Source: Deltaproteobacteria bacterium HGW-Deltaproteobacteria-18 (GTDB taxonomy: Bacteria; Desulfobacterota; Desulfovibrionia; Desulfovibrionales; Desulfomicrobiaceae). From it: a DNA stretch of 64,000 nucleotides. The translations under genes and the position numbers were made by a program. This document shows positions 25,983 through 35,376 of the stretch, piece after piece (within the stretch, counting starts at the first letter, position 1; each line of letters opens with the position of its first letter). The DNA lies in assembly GCA_002841885.1 (NCBI GenBank), contig PHBE01000003.1, positions 124,001-188,000 of the forward strand, given 5' to 3'. The notes below the pieces were generated by a model that saw only the letters and a program-made list of their open reading frames with translations, had not been told where the DNA came from and made no database searches.

Positions 25983-27584
25983 ATGCTCGAAACACTGCGC
26001 ATTCGGAATCTGGCCCTCATCGACGATGTCGAGCTTGAATTCTGTCCGGGCCTGAACGTGCTCACCGGCGAATCCGGCGCGGGCAAGTCTTTCATCCTGC
26101 GCGCCCTGGATTTCATCCTCGGCGAACGCATCGCCGCCGATCTGGTCCGTCCAGGCCGTGAAAAGGCCCTGGTCGAGGCCGTGTTCCAGCTTGACGGCGA
26201 AGAGCTTTTTCTGCGGCGCGAACTCTCCGCCAAGACCGGTCGCAGCCGCCTCTTTATCAACGACGATCTGGGTTCCCAGGAACGTCTGGCAGAACTTCGG
26301 CCCAAGCTTTTGATGCACACCAGCCAGCACGGGCAGCAGCGCCTGCTTTCACCGGAGCATCATGTCGAGATCCTGGATGCGTTTCTGGCGGATCCGCTGA
26401 TTCTCGTCACCCAGCGCGAGGCCCGCGAAGCATTGCAGGCCATTCTGGCGCGCAAGGCCGAGGTGCAGCGGCGCATGGCCGGCCTGCTCGAACGGCGTGA
26501 GTTTCTCGAATTTCAACTGGCCGAGATCCGCAAGGTGGACCCTCGCCCCGGCGAGGAAGAGGAACTGCTGCGACTGCGCGATGCGTCCCGCCAAGCCGAG
26601 AAGGCCCATGCGCTGGCCGATGAGGCCCAGGGGCTCTTGCTGGGCGAGAACGGGCTGCAGGACGCCCTGACGTCTCTGGAACGCGCTCTGGCCGGGCTAG
26701 GTGAGGCCGACGAGAGCTTCGGCGAGCACGCAAGGGAGGTCGGGCGTTTCCGCGATGGCTTGTCCGACATGGTGCGCGACCTGCGCGCCCTTGGTTCGCA
26801 TCAGAACGCGGATTTCGATGCCGAAAAAGTGGAGAAGAGGTTGTGGGAACTGCAACAGCTGCAGCGCAAGCTCAAGAGGTCCCTGGATTCCATCGTGGCT
26901 CTTGGCGAGGAGATCGAGGAAAACCTGTCCTTCCTGGACGAAAGCGGCCTTGCCCTGAAGCGGCTGGAAAAGGACGAGGTCCTGGCCGCCAAAGCCCTGG
27001 CCCTGGCCACGACGGCGCTCAATTGCGCGCGGGAGGCAGCTTCCGTCGAGCTGACCGCCGGACTCAAGAACGAACTGGTCAACCTGGGTTTTTCGGAGCA
27101 TCTGCGGGTTCTGGTGGATTTTCGGGCCCTGACCATCCACGCGGGTATTGACGAGCTTCGGCCCCGGTTTTTATGGGTGCCCAACCCCGGTCTTGATGCG
27201 CAGCCTCTTGACCGCATCGCCTCGGGGGGCGAGCTGTCCCGCTTTCTGCTGGCCGTGGTCAGCCTGCGCACCAGGGATCAGCTCCCGGCCCTGCTCTTCG
27301 ACGAGGTCGATTCGGGCATAGGGGGGCAGACCCTGATCAAGGTCGCCGAGCGTATCCGCCTGCTTGCGGCGCGTCAGCAGGTCATCCTCATTACCCACTG
27401 GCCGCAGCTGGCCCGGCTGGCCGACGAACATTTCGCCATTCGCAAGGAAGTTCACGACGGCGTGACCTACACCTTGTGCGCAAGCCTCTCCCCCGCCGAG
27501 CGTCAGGCCGAACTGGCCCGCATGGTGGGCGAGGCCCCACCCGTCACCCATGAGCCAGGACAAGCGTCCGGGAATTTCATATGA
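25983..27584 (+). CDS. recN: DNA repair ATPase RecN
   Basis: SMC-like ATPase of 533 aa acting early in double-strand-break repair. Walker A GESGAGKS is at 29-36. Central coiled-coil arms span about 160-370, and the C-terminal ATPase half carries IASGGELSRFLLAV (signature) and LLFDEVDSGIGG (Walker B). The Walker A second residue is Ser rather than the usual Thr. The start MLETLRIRNLALID matches the family. Its stop overlaps pyrK (ATGA), so pyrimidine genes follow in the same transcript. Confidence 0.94.
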   Translation: MLETLRIRNLALIDDVELEFCPGLNVLTGESGAGKSFILRALDFILGERIAADLVRPGREKALVEAVFQLDGEELFLRRELSAKTGRSRLFINDDLGSQERLAELRPKLLMHTSQHGQQRLLSPEHHVEILDAFLADPLILVTQREAREALQAILARKAEVQRRMAGLLERREFLEFQLAEIRKVDPRPGEEEELLRLRDASRQAEKAHALADEAQGLLLGENGLQDALTSLERALAGLGEADESFGEHAREVGRFRDGLSDMVRDLRALGSHQNADFDAEKVEKRLWELQQLQRKLKRSLDSIVALGEEIEENLSFLDESGLALKRLEKDEVLAAKALALATTALNCAREAASVELTAGLKNELVNLGFSEHLRVLVDFRALTIHAGIDELRPRFLWVPNPGLDAQPLDRIASGGELSRFLLAVVSLRTRDQLPALLFDEVDSGIGGQTLIKVAERIRLLAARQQVILITHWPQLARLADEHFAIRKEVHDGVTYTLCASLSPAERQAELARMVGEAPPVTHEPGQASGNFI

Positions 27585-28357
27585 TCGACAGCCAAACACC
27601 ATGCCGGGATCTGGAGGTTCTGTCCTGCCGCCCCGGAAGCGACCCTTCCATCATCGACCTTGTCCTCGCCGCGCCGGGTTGGACCTGCAAGCCCGGACAG
27701 TTCGTCATGCTTCGCCCTGCGCATTGGGGCGTCGAGCTGGTCTGGCCCCGTCCTTTTTCCGTCTGCGACGTGTCCGACGAGGGCTTGCGCATCATTTTCC
27801 AGACCGTGGGGCGCGGCACGCGCAAGCTCGCCGAGCTTGAACCCGGACAGAAAGTCACGGTCTGGGGGCCGCTTGGGCGATGGTTCCGCATCGACGAGTC
27901 CCGGCCCAACCTGATCCTGGCCGGAGGGGTTGGCATCGCTCCCTTTGTCATGCTGGCCCGGCGCGAAAAAACGGACAACCTGTCCATGCTTTTCGGGCAT
28001 CGCCTCGATCTTGAACATTATCCGTACGACGAGATAGCGGCCCATATCAAAAGCGAGGCCATGCAGCAGAAAACCCCGGCCGACATCGCCCAGTTCGAGA
28101 CGGTGCTCTCGGAGCGCATCAAGGCATTGGCCGGTGTCGGACAGGTGCTGGCCTGCGGACCGGAACCCATGCTGAAAGTCGTGCAGAAATACTGCCTCCT
28201 GCACGGCACGGATGGCCAGGTTTCCCTGGAAAATCGGATGGGCTGCGGTGTTGGGGCATGTCTTGGCTGCGTCTGCAAGACCGTGGCCGGGGATTACGTG
28301 CAAAGTTGCGTGCACGGTCCCGTCTTCGATGTGCGCGACATAGAGCTGGGGGTATAG
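27581..28357 (+). CDS. pyrK: Dihydroorotate dehydrogenase electron-transfer subunit
   Basis: FAD and 2Fe-2S protein of 258 aa that takes electrons from the dihydroorotate dehydrogenase subunit and reduces NAD. FAD-binding RPFSVCD is near 49-55, and LILAGGVGIAPFV near 112 is the NAD/FAD-binding turn. The C-terminal 2Fe-2S cysteines lie in MGCGVGACLGCVCK and in VQSCVHGPVF. It precedes pyrD directly, which fits the class 1B heterotetramer. Confidence 0.93.
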   Translation: MIDSQTPCRDLEVLSCRPGSDPSIIDLVLAAPGWTCKPGQFVMLRPAHWGVELVWPRPFSVCDVSDEGLRIIFQTVGRGTRKLAELEPGQKVTVWGPLGRWFRIDESRPNLILAGGVGIAPFVMLARREKTDNLSMLFGHRLDLEHYPYDEIAAHIKSEAMQQKTPADIAQFETVLSERIKALAGVGQVLACGPEPMLKVVQKYCLLHGTDGQVSLENRMGCGVGACLGCVCKTVAGDYVQSCVHGPVFDVRDIELGV

Positions 28358-28359
28358 CC

Positions 28360-29268
28360 ATGGATCAAACAGTCAAACTTGGACCCCTGACACTCAAGAA
28401 TCCGATCATCACCGCCTCGGGCACCTTCGGGTACGGCCTTGAGTTCATGCGCTACGGCGACCTTTCCGCCATCGGTGCGATCTGCCTCAAGGGCATCTCC
28501 CTGGCTCCGCGCGCGGGCAATCCCATGCCGCGCATAGCCGAGACCCCCTGCGGCATGCTCAATGCCATCGGCCTGCAGAACGTGGGCGTGGAAAAATTTC
28601 TCAAAGAGAAGCTGCCCTACATCCCTGCCGGAGCGACGCTCATTGCCAACCTCTACGCCCAGACCGCCGAGGATTTTGGCGAGTTGGCCGGGATTTTTTC
28701 GACCGAGGACAAGATTTCGGCCCTTGAGGTCAACATCTCGTGTCCCAATGTGCGCGAGGGCGGCGTCCAGTTCGGCCAGGACCCGCTCATGGCCGCGCAG
28801 GTTGTCGGTGCGGTGAAGAAGCGGGCCGGGGACAAGCCGGTCATCGTCAAACTCAGCCCCAACGTGACCGATGTGCGCGTCATTGCCAGGGCGGCCGTGG
28901 ATGCGGGGGCGGACATGCTCTCGCTCATCAACACGCTCGCGGGCATGTCCGTGGACATCCGCAAGCGCAGGAGCCGTCTGGCCAACGTGGTCGGCGGGCT
29001 TTCGGGCCCGGCCATCAAGCCCGTGGCCCTGCGCATGGTCCATCAGGTGTCGGGCGCCGTGAATGTGCCGATCATCGGCATGGGCGGCATCACCAGCGCC
29101 GAGGACGTGCTGGAGTTCATCCTGGTGGGGGCGCACGCGGTGCAGATCGGCACGTACAACTTCATGCGCCCGGACAACGCCTTTCGCCTGGTCGAAGAGG
29201 TGCGGGTGCTGGCCGAGTCGTTGGGGATCGCCTCCTGGGACGAGTTCCGGGGGACGCTTCAGGTGTAA
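28360..29268 (+). CDS. pyrD: Dihydroorotate dehydrogenase catalytic subunit (class 1B)
   Basis: FMN enzyme of 302 aa oxidising dihydroorotate to orotate in pyrimidine synthesis. TASGTFGYG and MLNAIGLQNVG at the substrate end, and the catalytic-cysteine segment EVNISCPNVREGG, mark class 1B. GMGGITSAEDVLEFILVGAHAVQIGT is the phosphate-binding end of the barrel. Start ATG 28360 lies two bases after the pyrK stop. Upstream alternative starts overlap pyrK and are rejected. Confidence 0.95.
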   Translation: MDQTVKLGPLTLKNPIITASGTFGYGLEFMRYGDLSAIGAICLKGISLAPRAGNPMPRIAETPCGMLNAIGLQNVGVEKFLKEKLPYIPAGATLIANLYAQTAEDFGELAGIFSTEDKISALEVNISCPNVREGGVQFGQDPLMAAQVVGAVKKRAGDKPVIVKLSPNVTDVRVIARAAVDAGADMLSLINTLAGMSVDIRKRRSRLANVVGGLSGPAIKPVALRMVHQVSGAVNVPIIGMGGITSAEDVLEFILVGAHAVQIGTYNFMRPDNAFRLVEEVRVLAESLGIASWDEFRGTLQV

Positions 29269-29302
29269 GGATTGCTGCAGATACCTGGGACGCGTAAAGG
29301 GC

Positions 29303-29330
29303 ATGGATTCACGTCTACGCGGGGATCCAT
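29303..29330. repeat. REP-like hairpin
   Basis: ATGGATTCACGTCTACGCGGGGATCCAT forms an imperfect stem and resembles the widespread GGATTCCCGC...GCGGG intergenic palindromes. One copy seen, so repetitive status is an inference. Confidence 0.35.
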
Positions 29331-29369
29331 GTTTTCGGAAATGTTCCATCGAAGCACGAGGGGGAAGGG

Positions 29370-29618
29370 ATGATCAAGAGATTCTGCGACATATGCAGTG
29401 TGGAGATTCAGGGCCTCAAGGACGGAATCTACGAGGAACGTTACACTCTGGTCATTGAAGATCCGGCAAATCTGTCCCGCCTCGGCGGGCAGCTCGGAAA
29501 GATGAACCCGGTCATCGAGATGAAGCTCCAGAACAGCAATAATACTGATATCTGCCGAGAATGTCTGGAAAAGGTTCTGGTCAAGGAGTTCCACCGGAGA
29601 GCCAAGCGATCGGAATAA
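29370..29618 (+). CDS. Small CxxC...CxxC protein of unknown function
   Basis: Protein of 82 aa with two Cys pairs (C6-C9 in RFCDIC and C62-C65 in DICREC) that could hold one zinc ion in a treble-clef or ribbon-like fold. There is no signal peptide or helix-turn-helix. GAGGGGGAAGGG lies just before the ATG, a strong ribosome site. It stands 100 bases after pyrD. I do not recognise the family. Confidence 0.6.
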   Translation: MIKRFCDICSVEIQGLKDGIYEERYTLVIEDPANLSRLGGQLGKMNPVIEMKLQNSNNTDICRECLEKVLVKEFHRRAKRSE

Positions 29619-29952
29619 AATGGCAGGCTTCCAAAGTAATTGCCTGTCACCCCGGCGTCTGGTTCTGGCCCTGTTTTCAAAGCAGGTCTTGAGCACCAGC
29701 CTCTTCATCCTGTCAGAATTTCATAAGATCGTGTCGTCGCTGCTTTCGAAAAGGATGATAGAGATGACGGCATTCGCATTTTAGCTTCACGAAAGATCCC
29801 ATCCCGTTCAAATCCCAGATGATTTGCGCCGAACCTCCAGCCTGGAGGGAGGTGCTGCAGCCCTTGGCTTCCCGTATTGGTGAATCCGCCTGTTTGATGG
29901 CGGCGTTTTGTGGTCATTTTGCCCGGGCAGGATGTCCCGGGGCGGGTCTTGT
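29619..29952. other. Non-coding gap between convergent genes
   Basis: 334 bases with no convincing gene on either strand. It holds a plus-strand hairpin with a T run (29886-29909) and a CCCGGG...CCCGGG stem (29922-29941) near the rsmB stop. Confidence 0.6.
29886..29909 (+). terminator. Possible terminator downstream of the CxxC protein
   Basis: CCGCC pairs with GGCGG over an eight-base loop, followed by CGTTTT. It lies about 270 bases after the gene, so assignment is loose. Confidence 0.3.
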
Positions 29953-31227
29953 TCAGCTTTTGCGCAGGACCGCGCCGTAGAAAAATTCACCCAGCCCTTC
30001 AGAAGGATCGCTGGTTGATTGTCGCAGGCAGGAGAAGGAGGGATGGTCGTGAGTGAAGCGTTCGATCTGCTTCTCGTTTTCTTCAGGATTGAGGGTGCAG
30101 GTCACGTAGGCCAGACACCCTCCCGGCGTGAGGACATCCGCCGCGGCCTGCAGGATTTCTCTCTGCAGGGTGACAAGCCCAGCACAATCGGCCGCGGTCC
30201 GTTTCCACTTTATGTCTGGTCGCCGGGAAAGGACGCCAAGGCCCGAGCAGGGGACATCAAGAAACACGGTGCGGGGCATCTGCCGCAGGGGATAGGGGCC
30301 CTGGCCCTGGGCCCGGAATGCGGGGATGTTATAGCCGAGCCGCGCACCTTCGGCTTTTAGCTGTCTCAACCGGAAGACATTGACATCCGATGCCCACACG
30401 CTTTTGCCCACTTCGGCCAGCAGGTACGTCTTGCCGCCCCGGCCGGCGCAGGCGTCGAGCACGGGAGATGGCCAATGATCAACGCCCAGGGCATCCATGA
30501 TTTTTTGCGCGGCAAGGCTCTGGCGCGTCGCTGCCCCCTCGGCCACGGCCTGGGCCAGAAAATCCGGCCACTGCGGGAGGGCAAAACCCCAGTTCGTGGA
30601 ATCCTGTTTCAGCGGCTGCAGATTGTCCCGCAGCGCTTCCGCCTGCGCATGCGTACGGTTGATCCTGACCCCAAGCGGCGGCGCGCTTATGGTCGCCTGC
30701 AGGAAGGCCTGGGTCCGCTCCTTGCCGTAGCTGTTCAGCCACATGCCGGCCAGCCACCGCGGGCAGGAATACCAGGCGGCCAGAAAATGGTCATGACCGG
30801 CGGTCTTGGTCTGGTAATAGTCCTCGAAGCGCACGGCCAGGCCCAGGCGCAGCAGGTTGCGCAGCACGCCGTTGGCCACCTTGCTCATGGTCTGGTCCAG
30901 ACGTTCGCGCACCAGGGTCACGGCCCAGTCCAGGGTCGCGTAATCGGGGATGCGGCTCAGGAAAAGGAGTTCGTAAAAGGCCACTCCGAGAATGCGTTTC
31001 ATGATGGGAGAGGTCTGGACCGGATTTTTCAGCAACTGGGAGAGAAGAAAATCGATACGTCCGCGCATACGCAGGTATCCGTAGGCCAGTTCCGTGGCCA
31101 GGCCCTTGTCCGGTCCGGCCTGGACCGGGTTCAGCACATCGTCCACGGCGGCCTGCAGGTCCTGCTTGTGGTCGAGGGTGCGGCGCAGGATGTCGAGGGC
31201 CAGGCGGCGGGCTGCAGGCGTGCTCAT
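29953..31227 (-). CDS. rsmB: 16S rRNA m5C967 methyltransferase
   Basis: SAM enzyme of 424 aa. An N-terminal NusB-like RNA-binding domain (about 1-140) is followed by a Rossmann methyltransferase. Motif I is VLDACAGRGGKTYLLAEVG, motif IV FLDVPCSGLGVLSRRPDIKW, and motif VI YVTCTLNPEEN. The two cysteines (PCSG and TCTL) are the RNA m5C catalytic pair. Start 31227 overlaps the DUF116 stop in an ATGA; an in-frame start eight codons upstream is less likely. Last gene of the hisS-aspS-def-fmt operon. Confidence 0.92.
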   Translation of the reverse strand: MSTPAARRLALDILRRTLDHKQDLQAAVDDVLNPVQAGPDKGLATELAYGYLRMRGRIDFLLSQLLKNPVQTSPIMKRILGVAFYELLFLSRIPDYATLDWAVTLVRERLDQTMSKVANGVLRNLLRLGLAVRFEDYYQTKTAGHDHFLAAWYSCPRWLAGMWLNSYGKERTQAFLQATISAPPLGVRINRTHAQAEALRDNLQPLKQDSTNWGFALPQWPDFLAQAVAEGAATRQSLAAQKIMDALGVDHWPSPVLDACAGRGGKTYLLAEVGKSVWASDVNVFRLRQLKAEGARLGYNIPAFRAQGQGPYPLRQMPRTVFLDVPCSGLGVLSRRPDIKWKRTAADCAGLVTLQREILQAAADVLTPGGCLAYVTCTLNPEENEKQIERFTHDHPSFSCLRQSTSDPSEGLGEFFYGAVLRKS

Positions 31228-32030
31228 GCCAGGAATTCCTTGATGGCCCATTCGACCTTGTCCAGGGCCACGTCGGTGTCAAGGCAGGGCCCGAAGGGAC
31301 GGGAATTGAGGATGCCGTAAACGGGCAGGGGATGGGTGTCCTGGATGCCGCTGGCCAGATCGCGCTCGCAGGCCACGGCGATGATCAGCCCGGGACGGTG
31401 CTGGACCACGATGCGCCGGGCAATGGTTCCGCCCGTGGCCACGGCCAGCTTGATGCCGTATTTGTCGCGCAGGGCCAGAAGGCCGGCCAGGGCGCAGTCT
31501 CCGCATCGTTTGCAGTTGTCGATGTCGTAGGTCAGCCGGAATTTGCAGCGGCTGTTCTGGATGCAGTGCGGCATGAGCAGCAGGATCCTTTCCGCCGGAA
31601 AGCGGTGCCCCTCGCCCCTGACCAGTTCGTTGTTGACCTTGATGAACGAGGCCCGCACCGTCTGTTTCGGGATGCCGACGAAGCGGCCCAGCAGGGTCAT
31701 GAGCGGCAGGAAGAGCTTGACCGTGATGCCGCGCAGGCGCTTGGCGAAGAGCACGGGGCGGCCGAGCAGGATATTCAACACCAGGGCCAGGGCCGCCCAG
31801 CCGATGGCCAGGATCAGGGCCACCGTGATGAAGCCGAAAACCCAGGGCGCGGCGGGATGGATGGTGGTCAGGCCGACAAAAGGGATGAACCAGACCAAGG
31901 CCAAAAAAAGGCAGATCAGCACCGAAGAGCCGGTGATCAGGCCGATGAAGACCCGCTTGCGGGTTTGAAAGGAATCCCGGATCTCCTGCTCCAATGGGCT
32001 TCTGGTTTTGGTGCTCCTGGGACTGACCAT
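31224..32030 (-). CDS. DUF116 family membrane protein
   Basis: Protein of 268 aa with two N-terminal transmembrane helices (about 28-50 and 65-90) and a C-terminal DUF116 domain. The hallmarks are LLLMPHCIQNSRC, DNCKRCGDC, VATGGTIARRIV, and VACERDLASGI with LPVYGILNSRPFGPC. The conserved cysteines could bind a metal or an Fe-S cluster. The function is unknown. It sits four bases after fmt and overlaps rsmB. In several anaerobes DUF116 genes travel with fmt/def/rsmB, suggesting a link to translation or a shared operon position. Confidence 0.9.
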   Translation of the reverse strand: MVSPRSTKTRSPLEQEIRDSFQTRKRVFIGLITGSSVLICLFLALVWFIPFVGLTTIHPAAPWVFGFITVALILAIGWAALALVLNILLGRPVLFAKRLRGITVKLFLPLMTLLGRFVGIPKQTVRASFIKVNNELVRGEGHRFPAERILLLMPHCIQNSRCKFRLTYDIDNCKRCGDCALAGLLALRDKYGIKLAVATGGTIARRIVVQHRPGLIIAVACERDLASGIQDTHPLPVYGILNSRPFGPCLDTDVALDKVEWAIKEFLA

Positions 32031-32034
32031 GGGA

Positions 32035-33015
32035 TTATTCGCTCGGGCAGGAAGGTTCGGTTTTGAGCAGATGGTCGCCGGAACAGCGGCTCAAATAGCC
32101 GCAATAGAACTCTCGGCCGCGCAGGGGCTTGCTGTTTGCGGGCTTGATGACCGGCACCGCGTAAAGGCGATCGCTGCAGGCGATGAGCACGCTGTCGTCG
32201 GCCACGCCATGAATTTCGCCGGGCTGTGCGCCTTCGGGCAGGGGATCGCCGATGGTGCCCGGGTGCACGGTCAGACGCAGGGTCTTGCCGGGCATGCCGT
32301 CCCAATCGAACCAGGATCCGGGCCAGGGGAAAAGGCCGCGGATGCGGTTGTGCACGGCCAGCGCGGGTTGGTTCCAGTCGATGCGTCCCTCTTCCTTGGA
32401 AAGCTTGGCGGCATAGGTGGCCCGGGCGTGGTCCTGGGGGATGCGTACGAGGCGTCCCTGGTCCATCTTTTCCAGTGCCTCTACGAGAAGCTTACCGCCC
32501 ATCTCGGCCAGTTCGTCGTGAAGGGTCTGGGCCGTGTCCGTGATGCCGATGGCGCGGCTGCGCTGCAGCAGGATGTCGCCGGTGTCGAGGCCCGCCTCCA
32601 TCTGCATGATGGTGATGCCTGTCACGGGACGCCCGTCCATGATGGCGCGCTGAATGGGTGCCGCGCCCCGGTACTCGGGCAAAAGGGAAGCGTGCACGTT
32701 GATGGCGCCGAGTTTGGGGATATCCAGCACCGTGCGGGGCAGGATCAGACCGTAGGCCGCGACGAGCAGAAGGTCCGGCTCAAGGGCCGCCAACTGGTCC
32801 ACGTCCGCTTGCTGCTTGAAGTTCAGGGGCTGGAATACGGGGAGTTGCGCCTCCATGGCCAGCAGCTTTACCGGCGGAGCCGTGCAGACCTGTCCACGGC
32901 CGCAGGGACGGTCAGGCTGGCAATAGACTCCAACGATGTCGCAGCCGCCCCAGTCAAGAAGGTGTTTGAGGGACACGGCCGCGAAATCGGGCGTGCCCAT
33001 GAATACGACTTTCAC
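32035..33015 (-). CDS. fmt: Methionyl-tRNA formyltransferase
   Basis: Enzyme of 326 aa that formylates initiator Met-tRNA using 10-formyl-THF. The catalytic Asn-His-Asp region is seen in INVHASLLPEYRGAAPIQRAIM and MDTGDILLQR-like sequence, and the C-terminal tRNA-binding domain starts near 205. I chose the GTG at 33015 (VKVVFMGTPDF) because it begins at strand 1 and forms a GTGA overlap with the def stop. The ATG at 33039 would add eight residues (MAEREKRR) and overlap def by 28 bases. Directly downstream of def, as in many bacteria. Confidence 0.92.
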   Translation of the reverse strand: MKVVFMGTPDFAAVSLKHLLDWGGCDIVGVYCQPDRPCGRGQVCTAPPVKLLAMEAQLPVFQPLNFKQQADVDQLAALEPDLLLVAAYGLILPRTVLDIPKLGAINVHASLLPEYRGAAPIQRAIMDGRPVTGITIMQMEAGLDTGDILLQRSRAIGITDTAQTLHDELAEMGGKLLVEALEKMDQGRLVRIPQDHARATYAAKLSKEEGRIDWNQPALAVHNRIRGLFPWPGSWFDWDGMPGKTLRLTVHPGTIGDPLPEGAQPGEIHGVADDSVLIACSDRLYAVPVIKPANSKPLRGREFYCGYLSRCSGDHLLKTEPSCPSE

Positions 33016-33524
33016 TCTTCGTTTTTCTCTTTCAGCCATTTTTTGAGCTTTCTTTCATACAGGGTGCGCTTCAATTTGCTGATCTTGTCGATGAACAGCA
33101 CGCCATCGAGGTGATCCACCTCGTGCTGCAGGCAGATGGCCATGAGGTCATCGGCATCCATCTCCACCGGGTTGCCGTCAAGGTCCGTGGCGGACAGGTG
33201 CAGGCGCTCGGCGCGTTTCACCGTGGTGCGGTAGCCGACGACGGACAGGCATCCTTCCTCGGACTCCACGGTGCCTTCGAAGTTGGAAAGGACGGGATTG
33301 ACGAAGACGTGCGGGTCTTCGCGCTTGTCCGGGCCGCTTAAATCCACGGTGATGAGGCGGATGCTCTCCGCCACTTGCGGCGCTGCCAGGCCGATGCCTT
33401 TGTCCTGGTACATGATTTCAAGCATCTCGGCGGCAAGGGCTCGTATTTCTTCGGTTATCTCCGTCACCGGCGCCGCCTTTTTGGCCAGCACCGGGTGGGG
33501 ATAGGTAATGATCGATCTCGACAT
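33012..33524 (-). CDS. def: Peptide deformylase
   Basis: Metalloenzyme of 170 aa that removes the formyl group from nascent proteins. All three motifs are present: GIGLAAPQV, EEGCLSV (metal Cys) and QHEVDHLDG (two metal His and the catalytic Glu). Five bases separate it from aspS, and its stop overlaps the fmt GTG. Formylation and deformylation are thus co-transcribed with the aspartyl- and histidyl-tRNA synthetases. Confidence 0.96.
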   Translation of the reverse strand: MSRSIITYPHPVLAKKAAPVTEITEEIRALAAEMLEIMYQDKGIGLAAPQVAESIRLITVDLSGPDKREDPHVFVNPVLSNFEGTVESEEGCLSVVGYRTTVKRAERLHLSATDLDGNPVEMDADDLMAICLQHEVDHLDGVLFIDKISKLKRTLYERKLKKWLKEKNEE

Positions 33525-33529
33525 GATGT

Positions 33530-35326
33530 TTACTCTTTGGGCTTTTCCCGGAGGCGCAGTCCCAGATCGCGCAACTGTGTGTTTTCGACCGTCGACGGGG
33601 CCTCGGTCATGAGGCAGGTCGCCTTCTGAGTCTTGGGGAAGGCGATGACGTCGCGGATGGACTTGGCTCCGGTCAGGAGCATGATCAGACGGTCCAGTCC
33701 GAAGGCAATGCCGCCATGGGGCGGTGCGCCGAAGACCAGGGCGTCGAGCAGAAAGCCGAACTTTGCCTGGGCTTCCTCGGCATCTATGCCGAGCGCGGCA
33801 AACATCTGCTGCTGGGTCTCGGGGTTGTGGATGCGGATGGAGCCGCCGCCGACCTCGGTGCCATTCAGCACGAGGTCATAGGCGCGGGCCACGGCCTTAC
33901 CGGGATCGGCAGCCAGTGCGCCCATGTCCTTGGGTGCGGTGAAGGGGTGGTGCATGGCCACCCAGCGTTTTGCCTCGGGGTCCCATTCCAGGAGCGGGAA
34001 ATCCGTGACCCACAGGGGCGCGAAGGTGCCCTCGGGGATGAGGCCAAAGCGTTCGCCGAGTTTGAGGCGCAGGTTGCCAAGCGCGCTATTGACCATGTCC
34101 GGGGCTCCCGCCTGGAAGAAGACGATATCGCCGGGCTTGAGATCCAGGGCCTCGGTCAGCCCGGCCCGTTCGGCATCGCTCAGAAACTTGGCGATGGGGG
34201 ACTGCCAGCCGTCCTCCTTGATCTTGATCCAGGCCAGGCCCTGGGCGCCGTAAATCTTGACGAACTCGGTGTAGTCGTCGATCTCCTTGCGCGAAAGTTC
34301 GGCGCCGCCGGGTACGGGCAAGGCTTTTATCAGGGCTGCCGTGGCGAAGAGCTTGAACTCCGAGCCGCGCACGATTTCGGTCACGTCGGTGAGCTTCAGG
34401 CCAAAGCGGATGTCCGGTTTGTCCACGCCGTATTCGGCCATGGCCTGCTCGTACTTCATGCGCGGGATGGGCTGGGCGAGCTCCTGGCCCAGGGCTTCGC
34501 GCAGCACGCGGACGATCATGCCCTCGGCCATGCCCATGACCTGCTCTTCGTCCACAAAGGACATCTCAATGTCGATCTGGGTGAACTCGGGCTGGCGGTC
34601 GGCGCGCAGGTCCTCGTCGCGGAAGCATTTGACGATCTGGAAATAGCGGTCCATTCCGCCGCACATGAGCAGCTGCTTGAAGAGCTGCGGCGACTGCGGC
34701 AGCGCATAGAACTGGCCCTGGTTGACGCGGCTCGGCACCAGGAAATCGCGTGCGCCCTCGGGGGTGGACTTGGTCAGGACCGGGGTCTCGATTTCAAGGA
34801 ATCCGAGCTCGTCCAGATAACGGCGCACGGACTGGGAGACGCGGCTCCTTAAGATCAGATTGTCGGCCATGGCCTTGCGGCGCAGGTCCAGAAAGCGGTA
34901 CTTGAGGCGCAGGTTCTCGGACACGTCGACCCGATCCTCGATGGGGAAGGGCGGTGTCTTGGCCGTGTTCAGGAGCTTGAACTCGGTCACGTAGACTTCG
35001 ATGGCGCCCGTGGCCAGCTTGGAGTTGACCATGTCGTCGGGACGTGCGCGCACCACGCCCTTGATGGCCAGGACGAATTCCGTGCGCAGCACGTGGGCGC
35101 GGGCGTGCGCCTCGGGTGCGACCTCAGGGGAGAAGACGACCTGAGTCAGGCCGTGGCGGTCTCGCAGGTCGATGAAAATCAGTCCGCCGTGGTCGCGGCG
35201 GTATTGCACCCAGCCCATGAGGCAGGCTTCCTGGCCCAGCTGCTTAGGTCCCAGGTCCGCACAGGTGTGGGTCCTGCGCCAGTCGCCGAGGGAGTCCATC
35301 CCGAGTTCCGTGTTTCTGTCATCCAT
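33530..35326 (-). CDS. aspS: Aspartyl-tRNA synthetase
   Basis: Class II synthetase of 598 aa charging tRNA-Asp, and possibly tRNA-Asn if non-discriminating, which sequence reading cannot decide. The anticodon-binding OB fold is at about 20-130, then the catalytic core with [43 protein letters not shown], the GAD insert (about 300-420) and the C-terminal class II motif [18 protein letters not shown] before ATG 35326 sets the start; an upstream in-frame start is ignored. It lies 50 bases after hisS. Confidence 0.94.
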   Translation of the reverse strand: MDDRNTELGMDSLGDWRRTHTCADLGPKQLGQEACLMGWVQYRRDHGGLIFIDLRDRHGLTQVVFSPEVAPEAHARAHVLRTEFVLAIKGVVRARPDDMVNSKLATGAIEVYVTEFKLLNTAKTPPFPIEDRVDVSENLRLKYRFLDLRRKAMADNLILRSRVSQSVRRYLDELGFLEIETPVLTKSTPEGARDFLVPSRVNQGQFYALPQSPQLFKQLLMCGGMDRYFQIVKCFRDEDLRADRQPEFTQIDIEMSFVDEEQVMGMAEGMIVRVLREALGQELAQPIPRMKYEQAMAEYGVDKPDIRFGLKLTDVTEIVRGSEFKLFATAALIKALPVPGGAELSRKEIDDYTEFVKIYGAQGLAWIKIKEDGWQSPIAKFLSDAERAGLTEALDLKPGDIVFFQAGAPDMVNSALGNLRLKLGERFGLIPEGTFAPLWVTDFPLLEWDPEAKRWVAMHHPFTAPKDMGALAADPGKAVARAYDLVLNGTEVGGGSIRIHNPETQQQMFAALGIDAEEAQAKFGFLLDALVFGAPPHGGIAFGLDRLIMLLTGAKSIRDVIAFPKTQKATCLMTEAPSTVENTQLRDLGLRLREKPKE

Positions 35327-35376
35327 ATATTTTCCTCGCTTGGGTACGATAAGCTGCAAACGGTGTGTGTAAAGTC

